Of a DNA stretch of 64,000 nt, positions 53,125 to 62,570 are shown in pieces. Position 1 is the stretch's first letter. Each line of letters begins with the position of its first letter. The translations under genes and the position numbers were made by a program. The DNA is from Opitutaceae bacterium (GTDB taxonomy: Bacteria; Verrucomicrobiota; Verrucomicrobiia; Opitutales; Opitutaceae), in the NCBI GenBank assembly GCA_028691845.1, contig JAQUYL010000012.1, positions 54,012-118,011 on the forward strand, written 5' to 3'. The notes below the pieces were generated by a model, which had not been told where the DNA came from, ran no database searches, and saw only the letters and a list, made by a program, of their open reading frames with translations.

Positions 53125-53358
53125 ATGGAGTTGATGAGGCATAGTGAAAGCCGTCTGACAGAGAAGGTATATACTGATTCTTCTCATCTTCCGTTACAGT
53201 CAGCACTCAACAGTTTACCCTCCCTCCGCGTCCCTCAAACCTGTACACTCCCGCGCACACTTTCAGGGGACTTTTCAGGACTTGTTGAGTCTTTTGCTGT
53301 CAGCGTCCAGCAAGCAGCTTCAATTCCGGAAGTCTCTCACGATGGCACGCTTGGGCAC
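53125..53358 (+). pseudogene. C-terminal remnant of a tyrosine recombinase (integrase)
   Basis: The frame here reads MELMRHSESRLTEKVYTDSSHLPLQSALNSLP, the typical last catalytic segment of tyrosine recombinases (MELMRH...RLT..VYTD, with the catalytic Tyr in VYTD). Nothing upstream encodes the rest of the catalytic domain: the frame is closed by a stop at 53089. The remainder is a low-similarity tail. It sits 3' of hemA and ends near the 3' end of tRNA-Gly, the usual location of an element integrated at a tRNA gene. The 3' limit of the remnant is uncertain; the open frame runs on into the tRNA on the opposite strand. Confidence 0.65.
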
Positions 53359-53388
53359 AAAAAAGCGCCTGGCGGCACAACCAGGCGC
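53359..53388 (-). terminator. Terminator of tRNA-Gly
   Basis: On the minus strand GCGCCTGG-TTGTGCCG-CCAGGCGC is followed by six T, 11 bases after the tRNA 3' end. Confidence 0.9.
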
Positions 53389-53398
53389 AATCGGAAAA

Positions 53399-53474
<76 letters not shown>

Positions 53475-53610
53475 ATTTAAGGGAGGGCGAAGTATTGAAA
53501 GCGAATTCTCGCCGTCAATCAGAATTATTCCCTCTACTTTTACCGGACGCCTGGGCCATTTCCTGCTTTCCCGCGGGAACTTGTGCTGTTCATCTTGAAC
53601 GTTCGCCATC

Positions 53611-56409
53611 ATGTCCGGTCACAAACCCCAGCCTTCGCCCCTCCCTCTTGAGCTATCGTCGGAAGTCAGCCCCGCCGACCGGCTGGCCGCATGCAAATCC
53701 TATCTCGCACATCAGGGGGAGCAATTGCGCCACCGGCACAGGGCCGGCTCATCTGGTCTGGAGGTCGCGCAAGCGCGGGCGGCCATGATCGATCACCTGC
53801 TAACACAGCTCTTCACCTGCGCCATGGCCACTTGGCGCCGGCAGCATGGCGAACCGCTCACCGCCGTCTGCCTGATCGCGCTTGGCGGCTACGGCCGCAG
53901 TGAACTCAGTCCGCGAAGCGATATCGACATAATGGCCCTCTACCCAACCGAGGCGAGGCCGGCCGATCTGAAAAATTTCCAGCAGCATCTCTCTAACGAG
54001 ATTCTTTACTTTTTGTGGGATGCCAAGTTGAAGGTCGGCCACTCCACCCGCACGGTGAACGAAGCGTTCGCTGAGGCCGCTCGGGACATCCGGACCAAGA
54101 CGGCGCTGCTCGAGGCGCGCTTGATAACCGGCTCGGAACCGCTTTTTGCCAGTTTTGCCCAGGCCTACCAGAATTACTACCTCAAGGACGATCCGAAGGG
54201 CTACCTCGCTTCCCGCCTCGCTGATCAGGCTGCCCGCCGGGCCAAATACGGCGACTCCGTTTTCCTCCAGGAACCAGATATCAAGAATGGCGTCGGCGGC
54301 CTCCGCGATTACCAGAACGCCCTTTGGATGGCCCGCGTCAAACTCGGCATTTCCCATATCGAGGAGCTGGAGGTCCAGCATTATCTCCAGCCCGGCGAAC
54401 TGCGTGATTTCCAGCGCGCCTACGACTTCCTGCTGCGTGTGCGAAACGAACTCCACTATCTGAGCCACCACGCCACGGACCTGCTCAACCTCGATCTGCA
54501 GCCCCGCCTGGCCCAACATCTGGGCTACCACCAGCACGAAATCCTCGCCCGCGTCGAGGCGTTCATGCAGGATTACTACCGAAGCGCTCAAACGATCTAC
54601 CGAGTTTCCAAGATCGTCGAGACCCGCCTGGCGCTCAGCCTCGAAACCTCCGAGGATGCTCGCATCTCCTTCCGCGACCTGCTGCGGGTGCGGCGTACCG
54701 AGCGCACGAAACGCCTCGACGGTTTCGTGCTGCGCGGACGCGAACTGGCCTATGAGACCCGCCGGGTCTTCGAGGAGGATCCCGTCCGCCTCATCCGCGT
54801 CTTCCGGCACTGTCAGCAGCTCGGCTGCACGCCTGATTTCGATCTTGCCTCCCTGATCCGGGAATCACTCCCGCTGATCACCCCGCAGGTCATCGCGTCG
54901 GTCGACGCCAACCTCAGTTTCCGCACTCTCCTGGAGGAGGCGGGGCAGGTCTTTCCGGCCCTCAATCTCATGCACGAGCTCGGCGTGCTCGGACGGTTCG
55001 TGCCGGAGTTCGACCGCCTCACCTGCCTGGTTCAGCATGAGTTCTACCACCGTTACACGGCTGATATTCACACCCTCAGCGCCCTTCGCGAACTGGATGG
55101 CGTGCTCACAGCGGCGGACCCAGTCTCCGAGAAATACCGCGCCGAACTTCACCGCACCGGACAACCCACCCTGCTCTACCTCATTCTCCTCCTGCACGAC
55201 ATCGGCAAGGCCGAGGGACTGAAAGGGCACAGTGAAGCGGGGGTGCGCATCGCCGGGCCCCTCCTCGAGCGCCTGCAGATCGACCCAAAGGCGCGGTCAG
55301 TCGTTACCTTCATCATCAAAAATCATTTAATCATGGCGCGCTTCTGGCAGAAGCACGATCTCGATGATCCTCACACCGCCGCCGCCTTCGCTAAAATCGT
55401 TGGCAATGCTGAAACCTTGCGATATCTGTATGTTCATACCTTCTGCGACGCTCGCGCTACCTCCGCCAACCTTTGGAACAGTTACAAGGACACCCTGCAC
55501 CACCGTCTTTTCCTTACCACCATTGAACGCCTGACCCTCGGAAAGGATGTCGAGACCCGTCAACGTAAACATATTAACATGACCCGCCAAAAACTCATTG
55601 CCGAGCAGATTCCGGGTATCAGCCCGGAGGAAATCAGCGCCCATTTCAACCTCCTCCCCGAACGCTACTTCATCCAGACTGACGAGAAGGAGATTTCCCT
55701 TCACCTCAAGATGGTCAACCGGCTGCTTCAGGCCATCAATGAGGCCGATTCGGTTGGATCCCTCCGCCCCATCATCGACTGGCAGGACGATCTCAATCGT
55801 TCCCTAACCATGGTCCACGTTGTCACCTGGGATCGCGCCGGGCTTTTCTACAAGCTTGCCGGCGCCTTCAGCGTTGCCGGCCTCAACATTCTGTCCGCCA
55901 AAATCATCTCACGCTCCGACCACATCGCGATCGACACCTTCTATGTGGTCGAGCCCGGACGCGGCATCGTGCAGAATCAAGCCGCCATGGAAACCTTTGC
56001 CCGGACGGTTGAGACTGCGCTCGTTTTCAACAAGGATCTCCTGCCCGACATCGAGGCCCAAGCCCGCCGGCTTGCGGCCTCGCGTTTCACCACCGACAAG
56101 CAGGAACTGCAGGCCTCCTTCCCTCCTTCGGTCGAGGTCTACCACGAACTCACGCTCAATCATATCATCGTCGAGGTGCAGGCCCGCGACCAGATCGGCC
56201 TCCTGTACCGCCTGGCCAAAATCATTTCGGATCACAACTACGACATCACCTTCGCCCGCATCAACACCGAGCGCGGCGTCGCCATCGACACCTTCTACAT
56301 CGAGAGCACCGGTAAGGACAACCCGCCGGACGATACGCCGCGCCTCCACGCCCTTCGCGATGCCCTCGCCTCCATCATCGCACTTCCCCCGGTCAATGCC
56401 GCGGGGTGA
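53611..56409 (+). CDS. glnD: [Protein-PII] uridylyltransferase/uridylyl-removing enzyme
   Basis: Nitrogen sensor that adds UMP to PII proteins at low glutamine and removes it at high glutamine. The 932-residue product has the nucleotidyltransferase domain (ALGGYGRSELSPRSDIDIMALYP, near residue 90), the GlnE/GlnD helical linker (LQEPDIKNGVGGLRDYQNALWMARV), an HD domain (FYHRYTADIHTLSALREL ... LLLHDIGKAEGLKGHSEAG), and two C-terminal ACT domains (MVHVVTWDRAGLFYKLAGAFSVAGLNILSAKI; IIVEVQARDQIGLLYRLAKIISDHNYDITFARI). PII and glutamine synthetase genes are not in the window. A sensor kinase follows 140 bases downstream. Confidence 0.96.
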   Translation: MSGHKPQPSPLPLELSSEVSPADRLAACKSYLAHQGEQLRHRHRAGSSGLEVAQARAAMIDHLLTQLFTCAMATWRRQHGEPLTAVCLIALGGYGRSELSPRSDIDIMALYPTEARPADLKNFQQHLSNEILYFLWDAKLKVGHSTRTVNEAFAEAARDIRTKTALLEARLITGSEPLFASFAQAYQNYYLKDDPKGYLASRLADQAARRAKYGDSVFLQEPDIKNGVGGLRDYQNALWMARVKLGISHIEELEVQHYLQPGELRDFQRAYDFLLRVRNELHYLSHHATDLLNLDLQPRLAQHLGYHQHEILARVEAFMQDYYRSAQTIYRVSKIVETRLALSLETSEDARISFRDLLRVRRTERTKRLDGFVLRGRELAYETRRVFEEDPVRLIRVFRHCQQLGCTPDFDLASLIRESLPLITPQVIASVDANLSFRTLLEEAGQVFPALNLMHELGVLGRFVPEFDRLTCLVQHEFYHRYTADIHTLSALRELDGVLTAADPVSEKYRAELHRTGQPTLLYLILLLHDIGKAEGLKGHSEAGVRIAGPLLERLQIDPKARSVVTFIIKNHLIMARFWQKHDLDDPHTAAAFAKIVGNAETLRYLYVHTFCDARATSANLWNSYKDTLHHRLFLTTIERLTLGKDVETRQRKHINMTRQKLIAEQIPGISPEEISAHFNLLPERYFIQTDEKEISLHLKMVNRLLQAINEADSVGSLRPIIDWQDDLNRSLTMVHVVTWDRAGLFYKLAGAFSVAGLNILSAKIISRSDHIAIDTFYVVEPGRGIVQNQAAMETFARTVETALVFNKDLLPDIEAQARRLAASRFTTDKQELQASFPPSVEVYHELTLNHIIVEVQARDQIGLLYRLAKIISDHNYDITFARINTERGVAIDTFYIESTGKDNPPDDTPRLHALRDALASIIALPPVNAAG

Positions 56410-56549
56410 GAGGGACATGAAAAGGCTTGGGTTGGAATGGAGTTGCGGTCCGGCTGTCTCCAGACGGAGGCGGCACGCTTTGGACCGGCCAATGGTCCCT
56501 GGGTGCGAATTTCTCGCCATCCCTGCCCCCTCCCTCAGGATTAATTCTC

Positions 56550-58334
56550 GTGGAAGCTGACACGGCCTCGTCTTCAAGCCCGCCGGCTCCCGGCCCCACG
56601 CCACTGGCATCCCATGATCCACCCCAGGATGTCGCCGTGCTATATCGCATCGCCACTCTGACCGGCCGGACCGATGATCCCCGGCTGGCGGGCCAGTCTA
56701 TCCTGCGCGAACTCATGGCGCTTTTTCGTGCGGACAGCGGTTCGCTGGCCCTGCTCAATCCCGATTCCGGGCTGCTGGAAACCGAAGCTGCCCAGCAGCC
56801 GGGGGGCTCCCCCGGCTGCGATCCCTTTGCCCTGCGACTGGGCCAGGGGGTCACGGGATGGGTGGCGCTCCATGCCCGCCCTCTGCTGGTGCCGGATGTG
56901 AGCATCGAACCGCGCTACATCGCGGCTCACCCCGGGGTCCGCTGTGAGATGGCGGTCCCGCTGCTCGCAGGCGAAGGCAGCGCCCTCGGGGTTATCGATC
57001 TTGAAGCCAACCGCCCACGCGCTTTCACCGCCGACGATCTGAACCGAATGACTTGCCTAGTCGACGAGGCGAGCCACGTTCTGCGACGTTTGTGGGAGTG
57101 GCGGCATTCGCGCGAGAAATCCGCCCAGTTGCAGACCTTGGTGGACCTGGGCCACTCGCTGGTCACGCGGCTCGAGGAGAACGATCTGCTCGCCACCCTG
57201 ACCCGAAGCGGTCGCGCCCTCTTCAACGCGCGCCTCTGCACCATCCACCTCCACGCTCCGGCACAGCGCACGGTGCGTCTGGCTGCTTTTGCGGCCGAGA
57301 ACAGCCAGCCACCGGAAGCCATGCCAATCCTCGACCAGCCGGTGCCGCTTGACGACGCGCTGCTGGCCCCTGTTGTGCACTTCCAGCGGGTAATGGAATT
57401 TCAGAATCTTGACGGTCCGGCTTACAACGATGCCTCCGATCTGCCCCATGATCATTCCATCTGCTCACTTTTAGCGGCCCCGATTCTGATCGACGGGGCC
57501 TCCTCGGGAGTGCTGGCCGTTTTCACCTCGGGCCATCACCGGTTCAACAACGATGAACGGCGCCTGCTGGCCGCCCTCGCCAGCATCGCGTCCGTGGCGC
57601 TCCAGAACGCCCGCCTCTATGCCCGAGTTTTCCAGAGCGAGGAAACCCTGTGCAAAAACGAAACACTGACCACGCTCGGCCTCCTCGCCGCCGAGCTCGC
57701 GCACGAGATCCGCAATCCGCTCACGGTCGTCAAGTTGCTCCATGGCACTCTTGGTGCCGATTTTCCCGAGAGCGATCCCCGCCGGCGCGACTTGCAGATC
57801 ATCACCGAGAAGCTCGGCCAGCTGGAAGTGATTGTATCCCGTGTCCTGTCCTTCGCCAAGGCTCCCGCCGTCCTCCGCTCGCACTGGCCTCTGGATGAAA
57901 TCATCGGTGATACGCTCCTGCTGGTGCGGGCCAAGCTTGCTCAAAGCGGAGTCCGGTTGCACTGCCCGTCGCCCGGCGCGCAACTGGTCGTCGATGTCAA
58001 CAAAGGCCAGCTTCAGCAAGTTCTCCTCAATGTCCTGCTCAACGCCGTGCAGGCCATGCCGCAGGGCGGCGATCTCACCCTGGGGTGGACCGCCACCGGA
58101 GGCGAAGACGCCGGGGGCGTCCAGATCGACATCTCCGATACTGGTGGAGGAATCCCAGCCTCAATCCGCGACCACATCTTCGAATCGTTCCTCTCCGGCT
58201 CCACCGGAGGCACCGGACTGGGCCTGTCCATCGCCAAGCGCATCATGCACGCTCACCATGGCGACATCGTGCTCGCCGCCACGGGGCAGACAGGCACCAC
58301 GATGCGCCTTACTCTGCCACTGGTAAAAAATTGA
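56550..58334 (+). CDS. GAF-domain sensor histidine kinase
   Basis: A soluble kinase with two GAF domains (about 30-170: ILRELMALFRADSGSLALL...MAVPLLAGEGSALGVIDLEA; about 210-350: ICSLLAAPILIDGASSGVLAVFTSG), then HisKA with H-box LLAAELAHEIRNPLTVV, an N box LLNVLLNAVQAM, G1 IDISDTGGGIP and G2 TGLGLSIAKRIMHAHHGDI. No membrane segment is present. GTG 56550, preceded by AGGA, gives 594 residues; TTG 56427 would add 41 residues of low complexity. It is downstream of glnD on the same strand; a nitrogen-sensing role is only suggested by position. No response regulator is adjacent. Confidence 0.85.
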   Translation: MEADTASSSSPPAPGPTPLASHDPPQDVAVLYRIATLTGRTDDPRLAGQSILRELMALFRADSGSLALLNPDSGLLETEAAQQPGGSPGCDPFALRLGQGVTGWVALHARPLLVPDVSIEPRYIAAHPGVRCEMAVPLLAGEGSALGVIDLEANRPRAFTADDLNRMTCLVDEASHVLRRLWEWRHSREKSAQLQTLVDLGHSLVTRLEENDLLATLTRSGRALFNARLCTIHLHAPAQRTVRLAAFAAENSQPPEAMPILDQPVPLDDALLAPVVHFQRVMEFQNLDGPAYNDASDLPHDHSICSLLAAPILIDGASSGVLAVFTSGHHRFNNDERRLLAALASIASVALQNARLYARVFQSEETLCKNETLTTLGLLAAELAHEIRNPLTVVKLLHGTLGADFPESDPRRRDLQIITEKLGQLEVIVSRVLSFAKAPAVLRSHWPLDEIIGDTLLLVRAKLAQSGVRLHCPSPGAQLVVDVNKGQLQQVLLNVLLNAVQAMPQGGDLTLGWTATGGEDAGGVQIDISDTGGGIPASIRDHIFESFLSGSTGGTGLGLSIAKRIMHAHHGDIVLAATGQTGTTMRLTLPLVKN

Positions 58335-58376
58335 CCGCGGCCTCAAGCGGACGGAAACCCTAGCGCCGGGCCGGTT

Positions 58377-59188
58377 GGAACTTGAGATCGACCATCAGGT
58401 CGGCGGCGATTTTCTCCAAGTCCAGGCGGACCGCGGACAGGTTCGTCGTGCCAGTCGAATCCATTCCCCCCTCCTTCGCGCGCCGCACCAAAGATTCCGT
58501 CAAGCTGGGAGAAGTTGATTCTGGCGAGCGAATTCCGCTTCTTGACGAGGATCGCATAAGCGGGATTCCAGTCGGGCACGTCGAACGATCCGGTCATCAT
58601 CTCGATTTTCAACGGCACATAGAGCGTTTTCGGTTTAGATTGGCGCTTTTTGTAGCAACCGGGGTCGCTGACCCCGGGACCTCCTACCGACCGGCCTCAA
58701 CGAGGCCGGCTACAATTGTGCACGTCCATGAAAACAGAAAATGCTCCAGCTGAACGCATCGAGGAATGCTGAGTTGTCGTTCCAAGTCAGTTTCGGACCA
58801 GAACCCAGATCGGCCACCTCGGCGCAAAGCCCTCCGAGGGCGATCAGGCTGCCGGGCAGATGATCTGCAAAGTTCACACTGGGATGATACTTGTAGAAAC
58901 CTTCTTCCCAATACTTCGCGGTATTGCCATCGGCGATGTAGTTGGATCCCCAGATTCGAATCGTCCCGGAGACTTTCTGCCCGGCACATTATGCGGCAGG
59001 CCATCCAGCGCAAACTTGCCCGGACGATAAAAGACCTGGTTTCCGCGCTCGGGCAGAGCCGCGTTGCGCACGGCATTCAGGATATCTTAAATCCGGGAGA
59101 AGGCGTGGCTGGCGGCAATTGCGGCGATGCATGAGCCCGCGAGGAGCGGACGCTGACGGCGGCAATGGAGTGCGAAGGTTCGATCCAT
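58377..59188 (-). pseudogene. Decayed phosphate-type binding-protein gene, interrupted by a 66-base repeat
   Basis: Parts of a PBP-like protein are found in several frames on the minus strand: signal peptide from ATG 59188 (LAGSCIAAIAASHAFS), then a stop at 59087; DGLPHNVPG near 59000; TIRIWGSNYIADGNTAKYWEEGFYKYHPS; and after the repeat at 58650-58715, MTGSFDVPDWNPAYAILVKKRNSLARINFSQLDGIFGAAREGG. The latter block corresponds to LTGSLNVSGWGNAMVIQV...QLDGVFGSKRAGG of the intact protein at 17138. At least three frameshifts or stops plus the insertion make it non-functional. The deletion of the middle and C-terminal lobes is also evident. Confidence 0.75.
58650..58715. repeat. 66-base MITE/REP-like element with two GC hairpins
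   Basis: Bounded by TTGTAGC (58650-58656) and GCTACAA (58709-58715) as terminal inverted repeats. Inside are the hairpins CCGGGGTCGCTGACCCCGG and GGCCTCAACGAGGCC. It interrupts the decayed binding-protein gene. There is no coding capacity, so it must be moved by a transposase acting in trans, if mobile. Confidence 0.7.
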
Positions 59189-59413
59189 GGGGAAGGGGGA
59201 TTGGAAGGTAACGTGTGTCGGGAAGTTCAATTGCCGCAGATCGCCAGGGCCAAATTTGACCGGGGTCATCTTTTTGCCCGAGGGCAGGGTTGTCCTGAAT
59301 GCAATAGGATTGGTTTATCCGCCTCGGCGCTCCTCCGGCCGTTTCTCCAGCTTCTTCGGATGACAGGCCGCCCGTTTCCATCCAGGTCATCGCTCTGAAT
59401 GGAAGCCAGGCAA

Positions 59414-60031
59414 TCACTCCTCCAACTCGACGTTCCAGTAGGCCAGATCGAGGAAATCCTTCCACTTTTCGCGGCCATGGTTGCCCAGCACCAGGCTGAT
59501 GACCGGCCGCCACTTTGGCCGCACCGGCTTGCGAATCAGGCGCATGCCCGCCTCGTGGGGCAGGCGGTTGGCTTTGCGCGTGTTGCACTTGACGCAGGAA
59601 CAGACGATGTTCTCCCACGTTGTCTTGCCGCCATAGTGGCGAGGGATCACGTGGTCGAGGTTGAGCTGCTCGCGCGGATGCTTGTTGCCGCAATACTGGC
59701 AGCGGTCCTTGTCGCGCTCGAAGATGTTGTTGCGCGTCAGCTTCAACTCCTTGCAGGGCAGCTTGTCGAAGAAAGTCAGCAAGATGACGCGGGGCACGCG
59801 GATGCGGCGGCTGACCGTATGCACGACCTCCCGCTCCGAGAGCGGCGGATTGCTGTGCGAAAAATCGATCCAGTCCATGAGCGAGAAGACGCGAAAATCG
59901 TCCTCTTCATGGTGCACAACGCTCGCATGGCCGCGGGCCAGCAGGCCAAATGCGCGACGGAGTCCGATGATGTTCACCGCCTGCCACAGGCGGTTCAGCA
60001 CCAGCACCGACTGATCGAGTACCGCTTCCAT
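59414..60031 (-). CDS. HNH endonuclease
   Basis: A 205-residue protein with a C-terminal HNH nuclease domain: two zinc-binding pairs CQYCG and CSCVKC bracket the ββα-metal motif [21 protein letters not shown], with the His and Asn of HNH. The N-terminal half (about 90 residues, [33 protein letters not shown]) is conserved in stand-alone HNH proteins of many bacteria and is not a typical restriction domain. It is divergent from queA. The role (DNA repair, defence or housekeeping) is unknown. Confidence 0.9.
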   Translation of the reverse strand: MEAVLDQSVLVLNRLWQAVNIIGLRRAFGLLARGHASVVHHEEDDFRVFSLMDWIDFSHSNPPLSEREVVHTVSRRIRVPRVILLTFFDKLPCKELKLTRNNIFERDKDRCQYCGNKHPREQLNLDHVIPRHYGGKTTWENIVCSCVKCNTRKANRLPHEAGMRLIRKPVRPKWRPVISLVLGNHGREKWKDFLDLAYWNVELEE

Positions 60032-60213
60032 TACAATCGGGTCTGGAATTACCGCCAGCTTTCCCGCCTGTCAAGTACCTCGCCCAGACCGTCATGCCCG
60101 ATTCTTCACTGTGGAAAGCATGGATGAATGACGAGAGACCGCATGGGCAAGTCACTCCCCGCCCGCAAGAAGGATTGCCAGCGTTCGGATTTCTCCATCC
60201 AGTCGCGAGCTGC

Positions 60214-61290
60214 GTGCCGCTGAAAACCGACCTTTTTGACTATCATCTGCCAGAGCGGCTGATTGCCCAGCATCCGGCCGACCGCCGCGATGCCTCCCGG
60301 CTGCTGGTGGTGCATCGGACTGAACGGCGGATTGAACACCGGCATTTTCGCGACCTGCCAGAGTACCTGCAGTCCGGCGACTGTCTCTTCCGCAACAATG
60401 CCGCCGTGATTCCGGCGCGGCTGCATGCCACCCGTCCCACCGGAGGCCGGGTCGAATGCCTGCTCCTGCGACCTGCCGACGCCGCTGGCGAGTGGTGGGG
60501 CCTGCTGCGCCCCGGCAAAAAGCTGCCGGTCGGCGCCCGTTTCGCCGCCACCGGGCATTTTACCGCCGAGGTGCGCGAAAAGACATCCGACGGTCTCGCC
60601 CGGGTGGCATTTACAACGGAGTCCGGTCCCGATATTCTGGCCGTTGCCAACCGACTCGGCGATATGCCCCTGCCGCCTTACATCCATGAGCGACACACTG
60701 AGGCCGAACGCTCTCTCGACCGTGAACGCTATCAGACTGTCTATGCCGACCCCGCCCACCAAGTCGCGGCCGCAGCCCCAACCGCAGGTTTGCATTTCAC
60801 TCCCGAGTTGCTTGCCACCGTGGCCGCGCACGGTGTCGAATTTGCCGACATCACTTTGCACGTTGGTCTCGGCACATTCCGCCCGATTACGAGCGAACTG
60901 ATCCAAGATCATGTAATCCACCATGAAGTCTACTTCGTGCCGGCAATTTGTCAGCGACGACTGTTCGCGCACCGGCAGGGCCGGCGCATCGCGGTGGGCA
61001 CCACAACTGTGCGAACGGTGGAGGATTTCCTCGAGAAGCACTGCGCCGCCTTGCCCCAAGACCTGCTTGATGAGGCCGCAATTTTCATCCATCCGCCGCG
61101 CCGGTTTCGCGGAGTGGACGCCTTAATCACGAATTTTCACCAGCCCCGCTCCACGCTGTTGTGTCTTGTCGCCGCCTTCCTTGCACCGGGAACAACCGAC
61201 GGCATCGACTGGCTTAAAGAAATCTATGCAGAAGCCATTGCCCGCGAGTACCGTTTCTTCAGCTACGGCGACGCCATGTTGATCGTGTGA
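60214..61290 (+). CDS. queA: S-adenosylmethionine:tRNA ribosyltransferase-isomerase
   Basis: Makes epoxyqueuosine in tRNA from 7-aminomethyl-7-deazaguanine using the ribosyl part of SAM. The 358-residue product has DLFDYHLPERLIAQHPADRRDASRLL, the block RLHATRPTGGRVECLLLR, LPLPPYIHER, the PTAGLHFTPELLA and TLHVGLGTFRPI motifs, and VGTTTVRTVEDF. GTG 60214 (VPLKTDLFDYHLP) is chosen because family proteins start just before DLFDYxLP; in-frame bases upstream would add 40 residues with no resemblance. Other queuosine genes are not in the window. Confidence 0.95.
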   Translation: MPLKTDLFDYHLPERLIAQHPADRRDASRLLVVHRTERRIEHRHFRDLPEYLQSGDCLFRNNAAVIPARLHATRPTGGRVECLLLRPADAAGEWWGLLRPGKKLPVGARFAATGHFTAEVREKTSDGLARVAFTTESGPDILAVANRLGDMPLPPYIHERHTEAERSLDRERYQTVYADPAHQVAAAAPTAGLHFTPELLATVAAHGVEFADITLHVGLGTFRPITSELIQDHVIHHEVYFVPAICQRRLFAHRQGRRIAVGTTTVRTVEDFLEKHCAALPQDLLDEAAIFIHPPRRFRGVDALITNFHQPRSTLLCLVAAFLAPGTTDGIDWLKEIYAEAIAREYRFFSYGDAMLIV

Positions 61291-61524
61291 GCGACTGCAC
61301 CCGGACTGTGAAACCGGAGGGTGGAGGACAGCTCCATACAAGTCCTTGAAACGATCGGCAATCGGATTCCCGGATGTCCGGTCCGGTGACCGCATTGAGG
61401 GGTCTTCCTCACACACGGAGCGCTGCTGGGAGCCGATCGTCTATTAGCCGGACGGCGGCCAACAAACCACTTGCGCAATCAACCTTTCTGGATAACCGGC
61501 TTCTATTCACCGCCACTCTAATTC

Positions 61525-62112
61525 ATGAAGCACACTACCAGACTCCTGTTTGCCCTGCTTCCCATGCTTGGCCTGCTCGCCCCGGCACGCGCCGCAGTCG
61601 AGACCTACGCCATCGATCCAGTCCATTCCTCAGTCGGCTTCAGCATCCGCCACTTTGTCAGCAAGGTGCCCGGCAGTTTCACCAAGTCCAGCGGCACCAT
61701 CGTGGTAGACCGCGATAACCCCGAGAAAAACTCGGTGGAAGCCACCATCGACATCGGCTCGGTGAGCACAGCGAACGAAAAACGTGACACCCACCTGAAG
61801 TCGCCTGACTTCTTCGACGCCGCGAGGTTTCCGACCATGACGTTCAAAAGCAAATCATGGGAGAGGACAGGCGAGGATTCGTTCGATGTTACCGGCGACC
61901 TCACCATCAAGGACGTGACCAAGGAGGTAGTGCTTCGGGTCAAATCGCTCGGATTTGGTCCAGGCATGCAGGGGACGATGCTCTCCGGCTGGGAGGCCAC
62001 GACCATCCTGAGCAAGTCTGCGTTCAACATCACCGGGCCGGCCATGCTCGGCACTGCCCTCGGCGACGAGGTGGCGGTAACCATCAGCGTCGAGGCGAGC
62101 CTAAAAAAATAG
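61525..62112 (+). CDS. YceI-like secreted lipocalin-fold protein
   Basis: A 195-residue protein with a signal peptide (KHTTRLLFALLPMLGLLAPARA) and the YceI domain: YAIDPVHSSVGFSIRHFVSKVPGSFTKSSGTIVVD, VEATIDIGSVSTANEKRDTHLKSPDFFDAARFPTMTFKSKSWER, FDVTGDLTIKDVTKEVVLRVKS, SKSAFNITGPAMLGTALGDEVAVTISVEASLKK. The family binds isoprenoid-type lipids in known structures; in-vivo roles are not settled. It is a single gene without obvious partner. Confidence 0.92.
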   Translation: MKHTTRLLFALLPMLGLLAPARAAVETYAIDPVHSSVGFSIRHFVSKVPGSFTKSSGTIVVDRDNPEKNSVEATIDIGSVSTANEKRDTHLKSPDFFDAARFPTMTFKSKSWERTGEDSFDVTGDLTIKDVTKEVVLRVKSLGFGPGMQGTMLSGWEATTILSKSAFNITGPAMLGTALGDEVAVTISVEASLKK

Positions 62113-62570
62113 CTCCTCCCCTCGTCCCTTAAATTCCCCCCGCAATGACGGTGCGAACCGTCCTTAGTAATTCCCCCCGGCCGTACCCGATCGGGTCGTC
62201 AGAGAAATATCCGATCGCTGATCGAGGACGCCACGTCTGATTATATCCTGCGGGCGCCCCTGACGACCTCCCTCGTCCAGTTCCATCGGGCCACGGCAAC
62301 TGCGCCGGATGCCCTCGGTGCGTGACCGCGCCCTTGCAGAAATCAACCCCGGTCTGGGGTCGGTTTGACGTCGACCTAGCTGCCTGAAATCCGCCACCTC
62401 TGCCCCCAAAAGCACACCCGCTCCATCCATCCCCTCCCTAGGGGGGCGGTCGGAGGTAGCGCGCTTTCTGCGTCCAGTAGTAACTCTTTGAACCATGGCG
62501 AGGCAAATCGCCCGTCATCCTACTGTCCCCTCATTGACACCCACTGCCCGCTCCCCCAAGCTGACGAAAC
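62113..62570. other. Intergenic region with a pair of AATTCCCCCC repeats
   Basis: About 460 bases; no gene supported. A short open frame on the minus strand has no recognisable feature. The motif AATTCCCCCC occurs at 62132-62141 and 62169-62178, 37 bases apart and each after a CCTTA. Near 62195 there is a GATCG-rich stretch. Promoter of accA not identified. Confidence 0.4.

Noticed and set aside
53611..56409. GlnD read as a bifunctional (p)ppGpp enzyme because of HD and ACT domains
   Set aside because: The N-terminal GGYGRSELSPRSDID nucleotidyltransferase motif and two ACT domains are the GlnD arrangement; no RelA/SpoT synthetase motif or TGS domain is present.
59414..60031. HNH protein as part of a restriction or defence system
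   Set aside because: No methyltransferase, helicase or toxin partner is adjacent; neighbours are queA and a dead binding-protein gene.
62164..62496. 110-codon frame on the minus strand
   Set aside because: Arg/Gly-rich translation typical of non-coding GC-rich DNA; no domain seen.
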